From positions 62,001 to 126,000 of the forward strand of contig NZ_QANL01000003.1 in the NCBI RefSeq assembly GCF_003067705.1: a DNA stretch of 64,000 bases, in the 5' to 3' direction. A model generated the notes under the pieces. The model did not search any database. It saw only the letters and a list, made by a program, of their open reading frames with translations, and was not told where the DNA came from. Numbering within the stretch: the stretch's first letter is position 1; the number at the start of each line of letters is the position of its first letter. Positions 17,042-25,228 of the stretch are shown here, in pieces. The translations under genes were made by a program, and so were the position numbers. The DNA is from Planctomonas deserti (GTDB lineage Bacteria > Actinomycetota > Actinomycetes > Actinomycetales > Microbacteriaceae).

Positions 17042-17515
17042 ATGTTCGAGGTCTTGGTGAGGGAGGTGCCGGAGCAGACGGTCCTGGCGGAGCAGCGTCA
17101 CGTGACGGTCGATGCGATCTCCGGTTTGATCAGCGAGGTGGTCGACCGCCAGCGTGCAGCCATCGAGGCCGCGGGCGGATCCGGCGCCGCTCCTTCCGTG
17201 ATCTACCACGGCGTCGTGGACGAGGTCGCTGACGGGCCGGTGGAGGTGTGCACACCGGTGGATCCGGCGCTGCTCGAGCGCGTCGGTCTCGCCGCCCGGG
17301 TGGAGCCGGCCCACCGCGAGGCCTACGTCAGCATCCCGAAGCCGCTCGTCGAGTTCCCCGCCATCCTCACCGCCTACGACGCGGTCGAGAAGTGGATCGG
17401 CGAGCACGGGGAGACGATCATCGGGTCGCCCCGTGAGGTGTACTTCGGGGACTTCGAGGCGGCCGGACCCGAGGAGCCCGTCGTCGACATCGCGTTCCCG
17501 ATCGCGTCCCGCTGA
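17042..17515 (+). CDS. GyrI-like (AraC effector-binding) domain protein
   Basis: 157 residues, a stand-alone GyrI-like/SOUL-fold ligand-binding domain. Hallmarks are the start FEVLVREVPEQTVLAEQRH, VIYHGVVDE near residue 57, VEVCTPV, REAYVSIPKPLVEFPAILTAYDAVEKWIGE (here in parts) and the end EVYFGDF. Such domains bind small cationic or hydrophobic molecules. It is divergent from the efflux pump, which suggests a common xenobiotic theme. GGAGGAAC precedes the start. Confidence 0.88.
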   Translation: MFEVLVREVPEQTVLAEQRHVTVDAISGLISEVVDRQRAAIEAAGGSGAAPSVIYHGVVDEVADGPVEVCTPVDPALLERVGLAARVEPAHREAYVSIPKPLVEFPAILTAYDAVEKWIGEHGETIIGSPREVYFGDFEAAGPEEPVVDIAFPIASR

Positions 17516-17542
17516 GCAGGACCTCAGCCGGAGAGTGGGCGG

Positions 17543-17577
17543 AAAAAGAGGAGCCGGGCGCTCGGCCCGGCTCCTCT
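17543..17577 (-). terminator. Intrinsic terminator between convergent genes
   Basis: A perfect 13-base-pair stem (17547-17559 with 17565-17577) around a 5-base loop. On the minus strand it is followed by a run of T (AAAAA at 17543-17547 on the plus strand). It ends the small lysine-rich gene and probably also the GyrI-like gene from the other side. Confidence 0.85.
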
Positions 17578-17592
17578 CGGCCTCGAAGGGGG

Positions 17593-17697
17593 TCAGCCCT
17601 TCTTGTCCTGCTTGGCGCGCTTCTCCGCGCGCTTCTCCTTGAGGGACTTCGCAGCGGTCGTCTTCGTGCTGCTCTTCTTCGGTGACTTGTCGGCCAT
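17593..17697 (-). CDS. 34-residue lysine-rich small protein
   Basis: The reading frame ATG(17697)-TGA(17593) encodes MADKSPKKSSTKTTAAKSLK followed by EKRAEKRAKQDKKG. It is strongly basic with Lys/Ala/Ser/Thr only at the front and a charged helix at the end. It has a ribosome site (GGAG, 7 bases from the ATG) and its own intrinsic terminator 16 bases after the stop, which together argue for a real gene. Such short proteins are found in this lineage; a nucleic-acid-binding or ribosome-associated role is a guess from charge alone. Confidence 0.7.
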   Translation of the reverse strand: MADKSPKKSSTKTTAAKSLKEKRAEKRAKQDKKG

Positions 17698-17920
17698 GAG
17701 TCGCTCCATTCTCGAAACGCGTCGGCTTCGGTTCCTGCAGGATACGGGTCCGCGCGGCGGGGACGATAGGGGCGGCCGCCGGATGTGGACGCGGGGTGGA
17801 GCCGGCGCTGTGCTCGGCGCGTCGGTGCCGTTCCGCGCCGACGTTCTATATCACCGTCGCGCCCGGCACTTCTCCAGCTTTGCCCAGGTCTCCGGCGTCC
17901 CCTGCGAGCAGACTGGAGGC

Positions 17921-19084
17921 ATGCAAGCGAACGACGACGTTATGCGGAGCGCGACCGCCCCGATGATCCCTCCCACCCCCCGCGGCCCGGCGAGCGCCGC
18001 CCTCCTCGACGTGCTCCTCGAAGCCGCCGCGGACCCGTCCCGCCTCGTCGAGTCCGTCCGCGCGGCCATGGCGGCCACCCCCGACCTGCTGCGCGACGAC
18101 GACCTGCAGCTGACCCTGTTCGCCCTGTACGAGCTGCAGTACGGCGGCATCGAGGGCGTCGACGACCGCTGGGAGTGGGATCCGACCCTGCTCACGGCTC
18201 GCGCCCTGATCGAGGAGCGCTTCGAGGCCGAGCTGCACGCCGCCATCCCGACTCCCGCGCTGCCCGAGGCGAGCGCCGAGGCCGTCGCCCAGGCTCTGTT
18301 CGACCTCACCTCCGCCGATGGCGGCCCGTCCCTCTCGCGCTTCGTGGCGAAGAAGGCGACGGACGAGCAGCTGCACGAGTTCCTCATGCAGCGCTCGATC
18401 TACACGCTGAAGGAGGCGGACCCGCACTCCTGGGCGATTCCCCGCCTGCGCGGACGGGCGAAGGCGGCCCTCGTGGAGATCCAGTCCGACGAGTACGGCG
18501 GTGGTCGTCCCGGCCGGGTGCACTCCGCGATCTTCGCGCGCACCATGCGCGGGCTCGGGCTCGATGACCGCTACGGCACCTACGTCGACTCCGTGTCCGC
18601 GCTCACGCTCGCCTCGCTCAACATGATGTCGATGTTCGGCCTGCACCGCCGCCTCCGCGGCTGCATCGTCGGCCACCTCGCCGCGTTCGAGATGACCTCG
18701 TCCATCCCCAGCCGTTTCTACGGCAACGGCTTCCGCCGGCTCGGCTACGGCGAGGACGTGACCTGGTACTTCGACGAGCACGTCGAGGCGGATGCCGTGC
18801 ACGAGCAGATCGCCGGGCGCGACCTCGCGGGCGGGCTCGTGGAGTCGGATCCCGGCCTCCTCGCCGACGTGATGTTCGGTGCGGCCGCGTGCCTCGCCGT
18901 CGACGGCTGGGCGGCCGGGGAGGTGCTCGACGCGTGGACCGCGGGCAGGAGCTCGCTGCGGACGCCTGCGCAGGAGCAGGGGCAGGGGCAGGCGCGGGAG
19001 CAGGAGCAGGCGCGGGCGTCGGTGGCATCGCTGTCGCAGGAGCCGCTGCCGCAGGCGCCACTGTCGCAGCCGCTGCCTGCATGA
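17921..19084 (+). CDS. Iron-containing redox enzyme family protein (haem-oxygenase-like, HDO type)
   Basis: 387 residues from the ATG at 17921 (GGAGGC before it). Residues 70-330 have the helical haem-oxygenase-like fold with spaced metal-ligand residues: IEGVDDRWEWDP, EIQSDEYGGGRPGRVHSAIF, LAAFEMTSSIPSR and WYFDEHVEADAVHE. These fit the di-iron HDO superfamily, whose members oxidise C-H or C-C bonds of amino acids and fatty acids. The C-terminal 50 residues are low-complexity Gln/Glu/Ala/Pro. The gene overlaps the next one by four bases. Its substrate is unknown. Confidence 0.85.
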   Translation: MQANDDVMRSATAPMIPPTPRGPASAALLDVLLEAAADPSRLVESVRAAMAATPDLLRDDDLQLTLFALYELQYGGIEGVDDRWEWDPTLLTARALIEERFEAELHAAIPTPALPEASAEAVAQALFDLTSADGGPSLSRFVAKKATDEQLHEFLMQRSIYTLKEADPHSWAIPRLRGRAKAALVEIQSDEYGGGRPGRVHSAIFARTMRGLGLDDRYGTYVDSVSALTLASLNMMSMFGLHRRLRGCIVGHLAAFEMTSSIPSRFYGNGFRRLGYGEDVTWYFDEHVEADAVHEQIAGRDLAGGLVESDPGLLADVMFGAAACLAVDGWAAGEVLDAWTAGRSSLRTPAQEQGQGQAREQEQARASVASLSQEPLPQAPLSQPLPA

Positions 19085-20145
19085 TCGACGCGGAGTACGT
19101 GCTTCCGCTGCGCTGGTCGGACGACGCGGGGCGGGACGAGCTCGTCGGGTACCTCGGCGAGCTGTCCCGCTGGATCCCGGTCCTCGTCGTGGACGGGTCC
19201 GAGCGGGCGCTGTTCGACCGGCTCGCGGTGGCGCTGCCGCCCGCGGTCCGGCACATGGCGCCGGAGCCGTGGCCCGGGGGCAACGGGAAGGTCGCCGGCG
19301 TTGTCACGGGACTGCGCCACGCGCGCGCCGAGCGCGTCGTGATCGCGGACGATGACGTGCGCTACACGGAGGACGCCCTGGCCCGTGTCGTCCAGCTTCT
19401 GGACCAAGCCGAGACCGTGCGGCCCGCGAACTACTTCGAACCGCGTCCCTGGCACGCCCGCTGGGACACGTCCCGGTCCCTGCTCAACCGCGCCCTCGGC
19501 TCGGACTACCCGGGCACGCTTGCGGTGCGCCGCTCCCTCCTGCTCACCGCCGGCGGTTACGCGGGCGACGTCCTGTTCGAGAACCTCGAACTGCTGCGCA
19601 CGGTCCGGGCGGCGGGCGGGCGCGAGCGCCGCGCCGACGACCTGTTCGTCCGCCGGATGCCCCCGACGGTCCGGCACTTCCTCGGGCAGCGGGTGCGCCA
19701 GGCGTACGACGACTTCGCCCAACCGCCCCGACTCATCGCCGAGCTGTCGATCCTCCCGCTCGTGATGCTCGCCGTGCTGGCGCGACGGCCCCGATTCGTC
19801 GCGGCGGGCGTGCTCGGGCTCGTCGTGCTCGCGGAGCTGGGTCGTCGGCGAGGCCGGGGCACCCGGGTGTTCCCGGCGACGAGCGCGCTGTGGCTGCCGC
19901 TCTGGCTGGGGGAGCGCGGCCTCTGCGTGTGGCTCGCGCTCGGCGCCCGCCTTCGCGGCGGCGTGCGCTACTCCGGCGGCCGGCTGCTGCGCGCCGCGAC
20001 GCCCAGGCGGGAGCTGCGCCGCCGGGTGGCTGCGTCGCTAGCCGGCGGTGGGATCCCGGCGGCGCCCGCTCCAGACGCCACCGGATCAGCTTCCCCACAG
20101 AGTCCACGATTAGTCGCCGAGGCGGCGGAAGGAGAGCCGACATGA
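19081..20145 (+). CDS. Membrane-associated family 2-like glycosyltransferase
   Basis: 354 residues. The N-terminal 220 residues look like a GT-A domain: YVLPLRWSDD, VPVLVVDGSE-like start, the nucleotide/metal motif VVIADDDVRYTEDA around residues 88-101 and FENLELLRTVRAAGG later. Two or three hydrophobic helices (residues 222-265 and 275-300) anchor it to the membrane. Sugar donor and acceptor are unknown. It begins within the stop codon of the di-iron enzyme gene and its own stop overlaps the CDGSH gene, so the three proteins are made together. Confidence 0.82.
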   Translation: MIDAEYVLPLRWSDDAGRDELVGYLGELSRWIPVLVVDGSERALFDRLAVALPPAVRHMAPEPWPGGNGKVAGVVTGLRHARAERVVIADDDVRYTEDALARVVQLLDQAETVRPANYFEPRPWHARWDTSRSLLNRALGSDYPGTLAVRRSLLLTAGGYAGDVLFENLELLRTVRAAGGRERRADDLFVRRMPPTVRHFLGQRVRQAYDDFAQPPRLIAELSILPLVMLAVLARRPRFVAAGVLGLVVLAELGRRRGRGTRVFPATSALWLPLWLGERGLCVWLALGARLRGGVRYSGGRLLRAATPRRELRRRVAASLAGGGIPAAPAPDATGSASPQSPRLVAEAAEGEPT

Positions 20146-20354
20146 CCTCGATGCGCGAGGAGCAGGACCTGCCCGAGATCGTCGCCTGCCCGAACGGGCC
20201 GCTGCTGGTGCGCGGCAACGTGCGGATCGTCACGCCGGACGGCGAGCCGGTGCCGCGCGACCGGCGCACCGTCGCCCTCTGCCGGTGCGGTGTCTCCACT
20301 CTGAAGCCCTACTGCGACGGCACCCACAAGGCCATCAACTTCCGCACCGAGTAG
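20142..20354 (+). CDS. CDGSH-type iron-sulphur protein
   Basis: 70 residues. The motif CRCGVSTLKPYCDGTH near residues 48-63 holds the three Cys and one His that bind the labile [2Fe-2S] cluster of CDGSH (mitoNEET-like) proteins. The N-terminal half is a small beta-rich cap (GPLLVRGNVRIVTPDGE). It overlaps the glycosyltransferase gene by four bases. It may supply electrons or iron to the di-iron enzyme of the same operon (inference). Confidence 0.93.
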   Translation: MTSMREEQDLPEIVACPNGPLLVRGNVRIVTPDGEPVPRDRRTVALCRCGVSTLKPYCDGTHKAINFRTE

Positions 20355-20423
20355 GGGAGCTAGGGGCGACTTGCTGAGGGGCGCACTCCGGGCACCGAGT
20401 CGTCGCCCGGGAACGAGCACGTG

Positions 20424-20530
20424 GCCAATACAGGCTGTCTCGGTACCGACACAGGCTCCCTCACACCCGTAGCCGCACGGAACCGGGGGAGGGCCGGGCC
20501 TTCGGAGCCGGAGAGCCTGTGTTGCGAACA
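20424..20530. repeat. Dispersed intergenic element, family A, copy 1
   Basis: Contains CAGGCTCCCTCACA at 20452-20465 and GCCTGTGTTGCGA at 20515-20527; both words recur exactly at 44451-44464 and 44514-44526 with the same 63-base offset. ACACAGGCTC (20449-20458) and GAGCCTGTGT (20513-20522) can pair as a 10-base stem. Confidence 0.75.
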
Positions 20531-20602
20531 GCTGTGTCCCGCCCGAAGCCCCGCCCAGCCTGCGATGCGCGCAGCAGAGCCTGAAACGCGCACCCTCTCC
20601 GG

Positions 20603-20744
20603 CGCAATTCAGCAGAATCCGTTCGTGCGTCGGCGTGTCACCTTTCCTGGCCGGCGTGTCGGCTGGGATCTGCTGAGTTGCGTGCCCGGGGAGGGTGATT
20701 CTGCTGAATTGCGTGGGGGCCGGGGGCGGATCTGCTGAGTTGCG
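20603..20744. repeat. Cluster of four direct and inverted 16-17-base repeats
   Basis: CGCAATTCAGCAGAATC at 20603-20619 is the exact inverse of GATTCTGCTGAATTGCG at 20697-20713. Two variants GATCTGCTGAGTTGCG stand at 20667-20682 and 20729-20744. Spacing is irregular (about 62, 30 and 32 bases). Confidence 0.8.
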
Positions 20745-20760
20745 GCCAACCCCACGACCC

Positions 20761-21426
20761 CTAGGAGGGGTCGAGCGTGGGGCAGGCCCGGCGGCCGAAA
20801 AGGAACTGGATCAGGGTCGACGAGGTGCCGCTGAGCGCCGGCCCGCTGCCGAAGTGCCAGCCCGCGTCGGTCGCCGTCAGCGTGCGGGCGCGCAGCACCG
20901 CCCTGATCGGGGTGGGCGCCACGAGGATGCGGGCGAGCGCCACGGCGCCCGTCGCACGCGGCTCGAGCTGGAGGTCGACGCCGAGCGCGTGCGAGATGTC
21001 GTACGCGTGCACCACGGCCTCGGTCAACTCCGTGATGCGCACGCGCCCCCTGCCCATGCGCTTGTCGTCGGCGATCTCGCGGATGCGGTCGACGAGGTCC
21101 TCGTAGGAGGCCTCGGCGGCCTGGATGCTGAGATCGCCGATCGCGTCCATCGGATTCAGGCGCTTGCCGAACCAGGCGCGCCCGCCCGTCACGAGCATCC
21201 GCCCGGTGCTCGACCCCAGCCGCCACACGAGGTGCCCCGCGACATCGCGGACGCGCCACCCGTCGCACATGCTCGCGCTCTCCCACTGCTCAGGGGAGAG
21301 GGCGTCGAGCAGATCGGCGACCTGCTCGAGGATCACCGCGATCTCGCTGCTCCAGTTGCCCGTGACCTTCGCCTCCGGCTCGCGGGGGCCCTGGCTCAGG
21401 GGGAGGAATCGGGCGAAGTCGCTCAT
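20761..21426 (-). CDS. DinB-fold, TIGR03083-family protein (maleylpyruvate isomerase-like)
   Basis: 221 residues. Helical DinB-like fold with the family motif WRVRDVAGHLVWRLG near residues 57-71 and the partner histidine in EAVVHAYDISHALG near 135-148. In actinobacteria these proteins are linked to mycothiol-dependent reactions, although most are uncharacterised. The gene stands alone. The conserved histidines (H65, H139, H145) fit a metal site. Confidence 0.85.
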   Translation of the reverse strand: MSDFARFLPLSQGPREPEAKVTGNWSSEIAVILEQVADLLDALSPEQWESASMCDGWRVRDVAGHLVWRLGSSTGRMLVTGGRAWFGKRLNPMDAIGDLSIQAAEASYEDLVDRIREIADDKRMGRGRVRITELTEAVVHAYDISHALGVDLQLEPRATGAVALARILVAPTPIRAVLRARTLTATDAGWHFGSGPALSGTSSTLIQFLFGRRACPTLDPS

Positions 21427-21550
21427 CTCCCCAGCCTACGGTCGCGTCCGGGTGGTGGTCATGCGGCGCCTTTCCGAGACCGAGCGGCGTCCGCTCGGGA
21501 CGGTTCCCGGCGGGCGCGGGCGGCGGGTCACGCCGCCGTAGACTTGCGCG

Positions 21551-22792
21551 GTGCAGAATTCCCGCCCGGCTCCCGTCTGGGCGGGCAGAGGCCTCGCCGT
21601 CGTCGGGCTCATCGTCCTCGCCCTCAACCTGCGCAGCGCCGTCGCGGTCTTCTCGCCCATCATCGACGAGGTCGGCGTGGACATCCCGCTCACCACCGCC
21701 TCGGTCGGCGTGCTCGGGATGCTGCCGCCCGTCTGCTTCGCGCTCTTCGGCCTCCTCGCTCCCACCGTCGCCCGCAGAGCGGGGCTCGAGCTCACGGTCG
21801 TGTGCGCACTCGTGGCGATGACCGTCGGGCACCTGGTGCGCGGCCTGTCCGACTCCCTCGAGGTGTTCGGCGTCGCCACGGCTCTGACCCTGGCAGGCAT
21901 GGGCTTCGGCAACGTGCTGATGCCGCCCCTCATCAAGCGCTACTTCCCCGACCGCATCGGCATGTTCACTTCGGTCACCACGGTCATGCTCTCCGTGAGC
22001 ACGGGCGTGCCGACCCTGATCGCCGCCCCGGTCGCCGACACGGTAGGCTGGCGCGTCGCCATCGGCTCCTGGGCCGCGCTCGCCCTGATCGCGCTCGTGC
22101 CGTGGATCGCCCTGCTCGTGCAGCACCGCAGGCGGGTGAGCCGGGAGGACTCGCCCGAGCTCGGCGGCGCCGCATCCGGCCCGGTCGGTCGCGCGTGGCG
22201 GTCGCCCGTCGCCTGGTCGATCATGGTCGTGCAGGCCGCGTCCTCCTTCAACGCCTACGCCATGTTCGCCTGGCTTCCGCTGCTGCTCGTCGACACCGCA
22301 GACACGACGCCCGCGGCCGCGGGCGCCCTGCTCTCGCTCTTCGGCTTCGCGGGACTTCCCGCGGCGATCGTCGTGCCGTTCCTCGCGGTGCGGATGCGCA
22401 ACGTCGGCATCCTGGTGCAGGTCGGCGTCGGGTTCTTCGTCGCGGGCTACGCCGGCCTCCTCTTCGCGCCGGCCACCCTGACCTGGCTCTGGGTGCTGTT
22501 CGCGGGGCTCGGGCCCATCCTGTTCCCGGTGACGCTCGTGCTCATCAACCTGCGCACCCGCACCCAGCGCGGGTCGGTCGTGCTGAGCGGCTTCTCGCAG
22601 GGCTTCGGCTACGTCATCGGCGCCCTCGGTCCGCTGCTGTTCGGCCTCGTGCACGAGATCACGGGGTCCTGGCAGGTGCCGCTGATCATGCTGCTCGTGC
22701 CGGTCGCGGCCGCGAGCGTCGCGGGCGTCTACCTCGCCCGGCCGCACATGCTCGAGGACTCCTGGCACCCGAGGTCCGCCCCGAAGGCCTGA
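21551..22792 (+). CDS. MFS transporter, CynX/NimT family
   Basis: 413 residues from a GTG start. Twelve membrane helices. The N-terminal motif LALNLRSAVAVFSPIIDEV and helix 5 region (FPDRIGMFTSVTTVMLSVSTG, read here in two parts) are typical of the cyanate/nitroimidazole-type subfamily, whose real substrates are mostly unknown. It stands alone, convergent with the phosphatase gene. Confidence 0.88.
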   Translation: MQNSRPAPVWAGRGLAVVGLIVLALNLRSAVAVFSPIIDEVGVDIPLTTASVGVLGMLPPVCFALFGLLAPTVARRAGLELTVVCALVAMTVGHLVRGLSDSLEVFGVATALTLAGMGFGNVLMPPLIKRYFPDRIGMFTSVTTVMLSVSTGVPTLIAAPVADTVGWRVAIGSWAALALIALVPWIALLVQHRRRVSREDSPELGGAASGPVGRAWRSPVAWSIMVVQAASSFNAYAMFAWLPLLLVDTADTTPAAAGALLSLFGFAGLPAAIVVPFLAVRMRNVGILVQVGVGFFVAGYAGLLFAPATLTWLWVLFAGLGPILFPVTLVLINLRTRTQRGSVVLSGFSQGFGYVIGALGPLLFGLVHEITGSWQVPLIMLLVPVAAASVAGVYLARPHMLEDSWHPRSAPKA

Positions 22793-22823
22793 TCGGTGGC
22801 GCGGCGCGAAAGCGCGATCAGAG

Positions 22824-23984
22824 TCAGAGGCGCTTGAGCGCGACCACCGTCACGTCGTCGAAGAGGTCGTCCGGGTCAACGGCGCCGGCCAGCGCCTGCA
22901 CCGCCTTCTCCGGCGATCCGGCGTCGCTCACGACGCGCGCCACCTCGTACAGGGACGCGAGGGAACCGTCGAACAGCTCCAGCACGCCGTCACTGAAGAC
23001 CAGGAACGTGTCGCCCGGCCCGAGAGGCACGCTCTGCCGCTCCCACGTGTCCTCGCGGAACAATCCGAGCGGCGGACCGCCGGTCGGCACGCGAACGACA
23101 CCGCCGTCCTCCGGCACAACCATGGCGAGGCCGTGCCCGGCGTCGACGTAGTGCACGACGTCGTTCTGCACGTCGAGGCTGGCGTGCAGCAGGGTGACGA
23201 ACGAGCCCGTGCTCGACAGGTCCTCATAGATCGCTCCCGCGACACGCTGCATCGTCGCGCCCACCCTCTCGGTGGCCGCATAGCGCAGCACGGCCCGCAG
23301 TCCCGCGGCGATGATGGCCGCGCCCATGCCCTTGCCCATCACGTCCGCGACCGTGAAGGTGATGCCGCCGTTGACGTCCTTCTGCCAGTCGAAGAAGTCA
23401 CCGCCCACCACGCGGGCGGAGGTCGAGGCACCGGCGATCTCGTATCCGGGCACGAGCACGTTGGCCTTGGGGGCCAGGGCCTTCGCCACCTGCTGGGCGC
23501 GCTCGGCCTCGGACTCGCGCGCGAGCTCCTCCTCGAGGAAGCGGGCGATGACGCCGAGTGCGATTCGGTGCTCTTGCGTGAACGTGCGGGGCACGTGGTC
23601 GGCGACGGCGAAGAAGCCGGCGACCTGCCCCTCCTTCGTCAGCAGCTGGTGCGCGGCGTAGAAGCGGATGCCGAGTCTCTGGGCGACACTCTGCGGGCCG
23701 GTGAACTGCGGCACGGCGGCCATGTCCTCGACCACGACGAGGGCGGAATCGAGGGTGGTCTCGCTGAGGCTGCCCTCGCGAGGGATCTCCGCGTCCGTGA
23801 AGCCGATGTGCGACTTGAACCAGATGGACTTCTCGCCCAGCAGGCCGAGTCCCGCGAGGGGCACGCCGAAGTACTCCGCGGCCATGTACGTGAGCCGGTC
23901 GAACCGGGTCTCCACCTCGGTGCCGAAGAGGTTGAGGGCCTGCAGACTCTCAAGCCGCAGCTGCTCGTCATCGGTGTGGGGCAA
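22824..23984 (-). CDS. GAF-domain SpoIIE/PP2C-type serine phosphatase
   Basis: 386 residues. A GAF domain covers residues 8-160 (RLESLQALNLFGTEVETRFD, then PREGSLSETTL and the redox/ligand pocket). A PP2C_SIIE domain covers 185-385: VVGGDFFDW, VADVMGKGMGAA, VFSDGVLELFD and DDLFDDVTVVAL, which hold the metal-binding aspartates. Proteins of this layout (RsbU/RsbP type) dephosphorylate anti-anti-sigma factors in stress pathways. No anti-sigma gene is adjacent, so the partner is encoded elsewhere. Confidence 0.9.
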   Translation of the reverse strand: MPHTDDEQLRLESLQALNLFGTEVETRFDRLTYMAAEYFGVPLAGLGLLGEKSIWFKSHIGFTDAEIPREGSLSETTLDSALVVVEDMAAVPQFTGPQSVAQRLGIRFYAAHQLLTKEGQVAGFFAVADHVPRTFTQEHRIALGVIARFLEEELARESEAERAQQVAKALAPKANVLVPGYEIAGASTSARVVGGDFFDWQKDVNGGITFTVADVMGKGMGAAIIAAGLRAVLRYAATERVGATMQRVAGAIYEDLSSTGSFVTLLHASLDVQNDVVHYVDAGHGLAMVVPEDGGVVRVPTGGPPLGLFREDTWERQSVPLGPGDTFLVFSDGVLELFDGSLASLYEVARVVSDAGSPEKAVQALAGAVDPDDLFDDVTVVALKRL

Positions 23985-24403
23985 TCCGCGCTTCCTTCAT
24001 GCTTGCGATCGTTCCGGTGCGGATGCGCGCGCTCCGCTGTCGTCCCAGAGGAAGAGAGGCGGCCCCCGCGGGTGCTCTCGCACCCGATGCCCACCCCGCA
24101 GGGGGGCGTTGCCCCAGGATAGGCCCCCCGAGGGGAAATCGAGGGGAAGAGGAGGGGCGGGAAGGGAAGTGGCCTCGGTTCTGTCGCCCTCGCATGGCCT
24201 CCTCACCGGCTTCACGCCGCCTGTGTCACGCCGCCTCGGCTGGGCGTCGCGCGACCGATGTCGGTGCCGGGTGAGAGAGTGCTGCGGGGCAGGTCCTCGG
24301 CCGTGGATCCGGGCGTCGCGGGCGATCCCGGGCGATGCCAGACGACACGCCGGGGATGTCGGCGGGGATTGCTATCGTCGAAGCTATGTTCGATCATAGA
24401 GGG
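23985..24403. other. Divergent intergenic region before the SOS operon
   Basis: Between the phosphatase start and the imuA-like gene. Short frames occur but none has a ribosome site or recognisable product. The right end holds the LexA box at 24378-24393. I see nothing else convincing. Confidence 0.5.
24378..24393. promoter_or_regulatory. LexA (SOS) box
   Basis: TCGAAGCTATGTTCGA agrees with the actinobacterial SOS consensus TCGAAC-4-GTTCGA at all but one base. It lies directly upstream of the imuA-imuB-dnaE2 operon. An ATG inside the box (24386) is in frame with imuA but is unlikely to be the start. Confidence 0.88.
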
Positions 24404-25228
24404 GTGATCTCCGCAGCGGCTTCGAGCGTATCTACGCATGATACGCCGGTGTCCCGGGTGCCCGCAGGCCGCGCGTCTGCCACCCAGGCGGCGGACGCGG
24501 GAGACATGGGAGATGCCGCGGGCGGCGCCGCGGGCGCCGCATCCACGGCCGACACCGTGCGCACGCTGCAGTCGCGCATCCGGCAGATGCAGGCGAGCAA
24601 GCTCGACAGCCGGAGCATCCCCACCCACCCCGCCATCGCCGAGCTGCTGCCCGGCGGCTCTCTTAAGCAGGGGGCCGTGTACTCCGTCGACCGTTCCGCG
24701 ACCCTGCTCATGGCCCTGCTCGCCGGCCCGTCCGCCGCCGGCTCGTGGTGCGGGGTCGTCGGCGTGCCCGAGTTCGGCGTCGAGGCCGCGGCACGGTTCG
24801 GCATCGACCTCGACCGGCTGGTGCTCGTGCCCGATCCGGGCGACCAGTGGCTCGCCGTCACCGCGGCCATCGCCGACGTCATGGGCGTCGTCGTCACCCG
24901 GCCCCCGCGCCGGGCGGACGACGGGAGCGTCGCGCGGCTGGCTGCCCGGCTGCGGCAGCGTGACGCGACGCTCATCGTGCTCGGCACCTGGCCGCAGAGC
25001 GAGGCCATGCTGAGCCTGTCGGAGAGCGACTGGAGCGGCATCGGCAACGGGCACGGCTACCTCTCGGCCCGCCAGGTGACGGTCACCGTCACGAGCCGCA
25101 CCCACGCGAGGCCGCGCAGCGCCCGGCTGTGGCTGCCCGATCGCGAGGCCGCCTTCCGCTCGGCGGGGCGCGTTCCGCAGGCCGCGCAGCCCGACCTGCG
25201 GCCGGTGCTGCGGGAGGCGGCGGGATGA
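24404..25228 (+). CDS. imuA: ImuA-like protein of the SOS mutasome
   Basis: About 274 residues from the GTG at 24404. The frame is open from 24335, but that start would put the LexA box inside the gene; GTG 24449 is another option. The RecA-like core shows ADTVRTLQSRIRQMQ, AIAELLPGGSLKQGAVYSVD, WCGVVGVPEFGVEAAARFGID and LVLVPDPGDQWLAV. The Walker A motif is degenerate, as usual for this family. The C-terminal end has RTHARPRSARLWLPDREA. It overlaps imuB by four bases. In mycobacteria the ImuA'-ImuB pair is needed for DnaE2-dependent damage-induced mutagenesis. Confidence 0.88.
   Translation: MISAAASSVSTHDTPVSRVPAGRASATQAADAGDMGDAAGGAAGAASTADTVRTLQSRIRQMQASKLDSRSIPTHPAIAELLPGGSLKQGAVYSVDRSATLLMALLAGPSAAGSWCGVVGVPEFGVEAAARFGIDLDRLVLVPDPGDQWLAVTAAIADVMGVVVTRPPRRADDGSVARLAARLRQRDATLIVLGTWPQSEAMLSLSESDWSGIGNGHGYLSARQVTVTVTSRTHARPRSARLWLPDREAAFRSAGRVPQAAQPDLRPVLREAAG

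Larger units (their letters stand above)
20355..20760. other. 406-base intergenic region made of repeat words
   Basis: No gene seen. The left half (20424-20530) is a dispersed element also found at 44405-44526. The right half (20603-20744) holds four copies of a word containing CTGCTGA(A/G)TTGCG, one inverted. It lies between convergent genes (CDGSH and DinB-like). Confidence 0.6.

Noticed and set aside
20603-20744. Possible CRISPR array
   Set aside because: Repeats are too short, include an inverted copy, and have unequal spacers; no cas genes are in the window.
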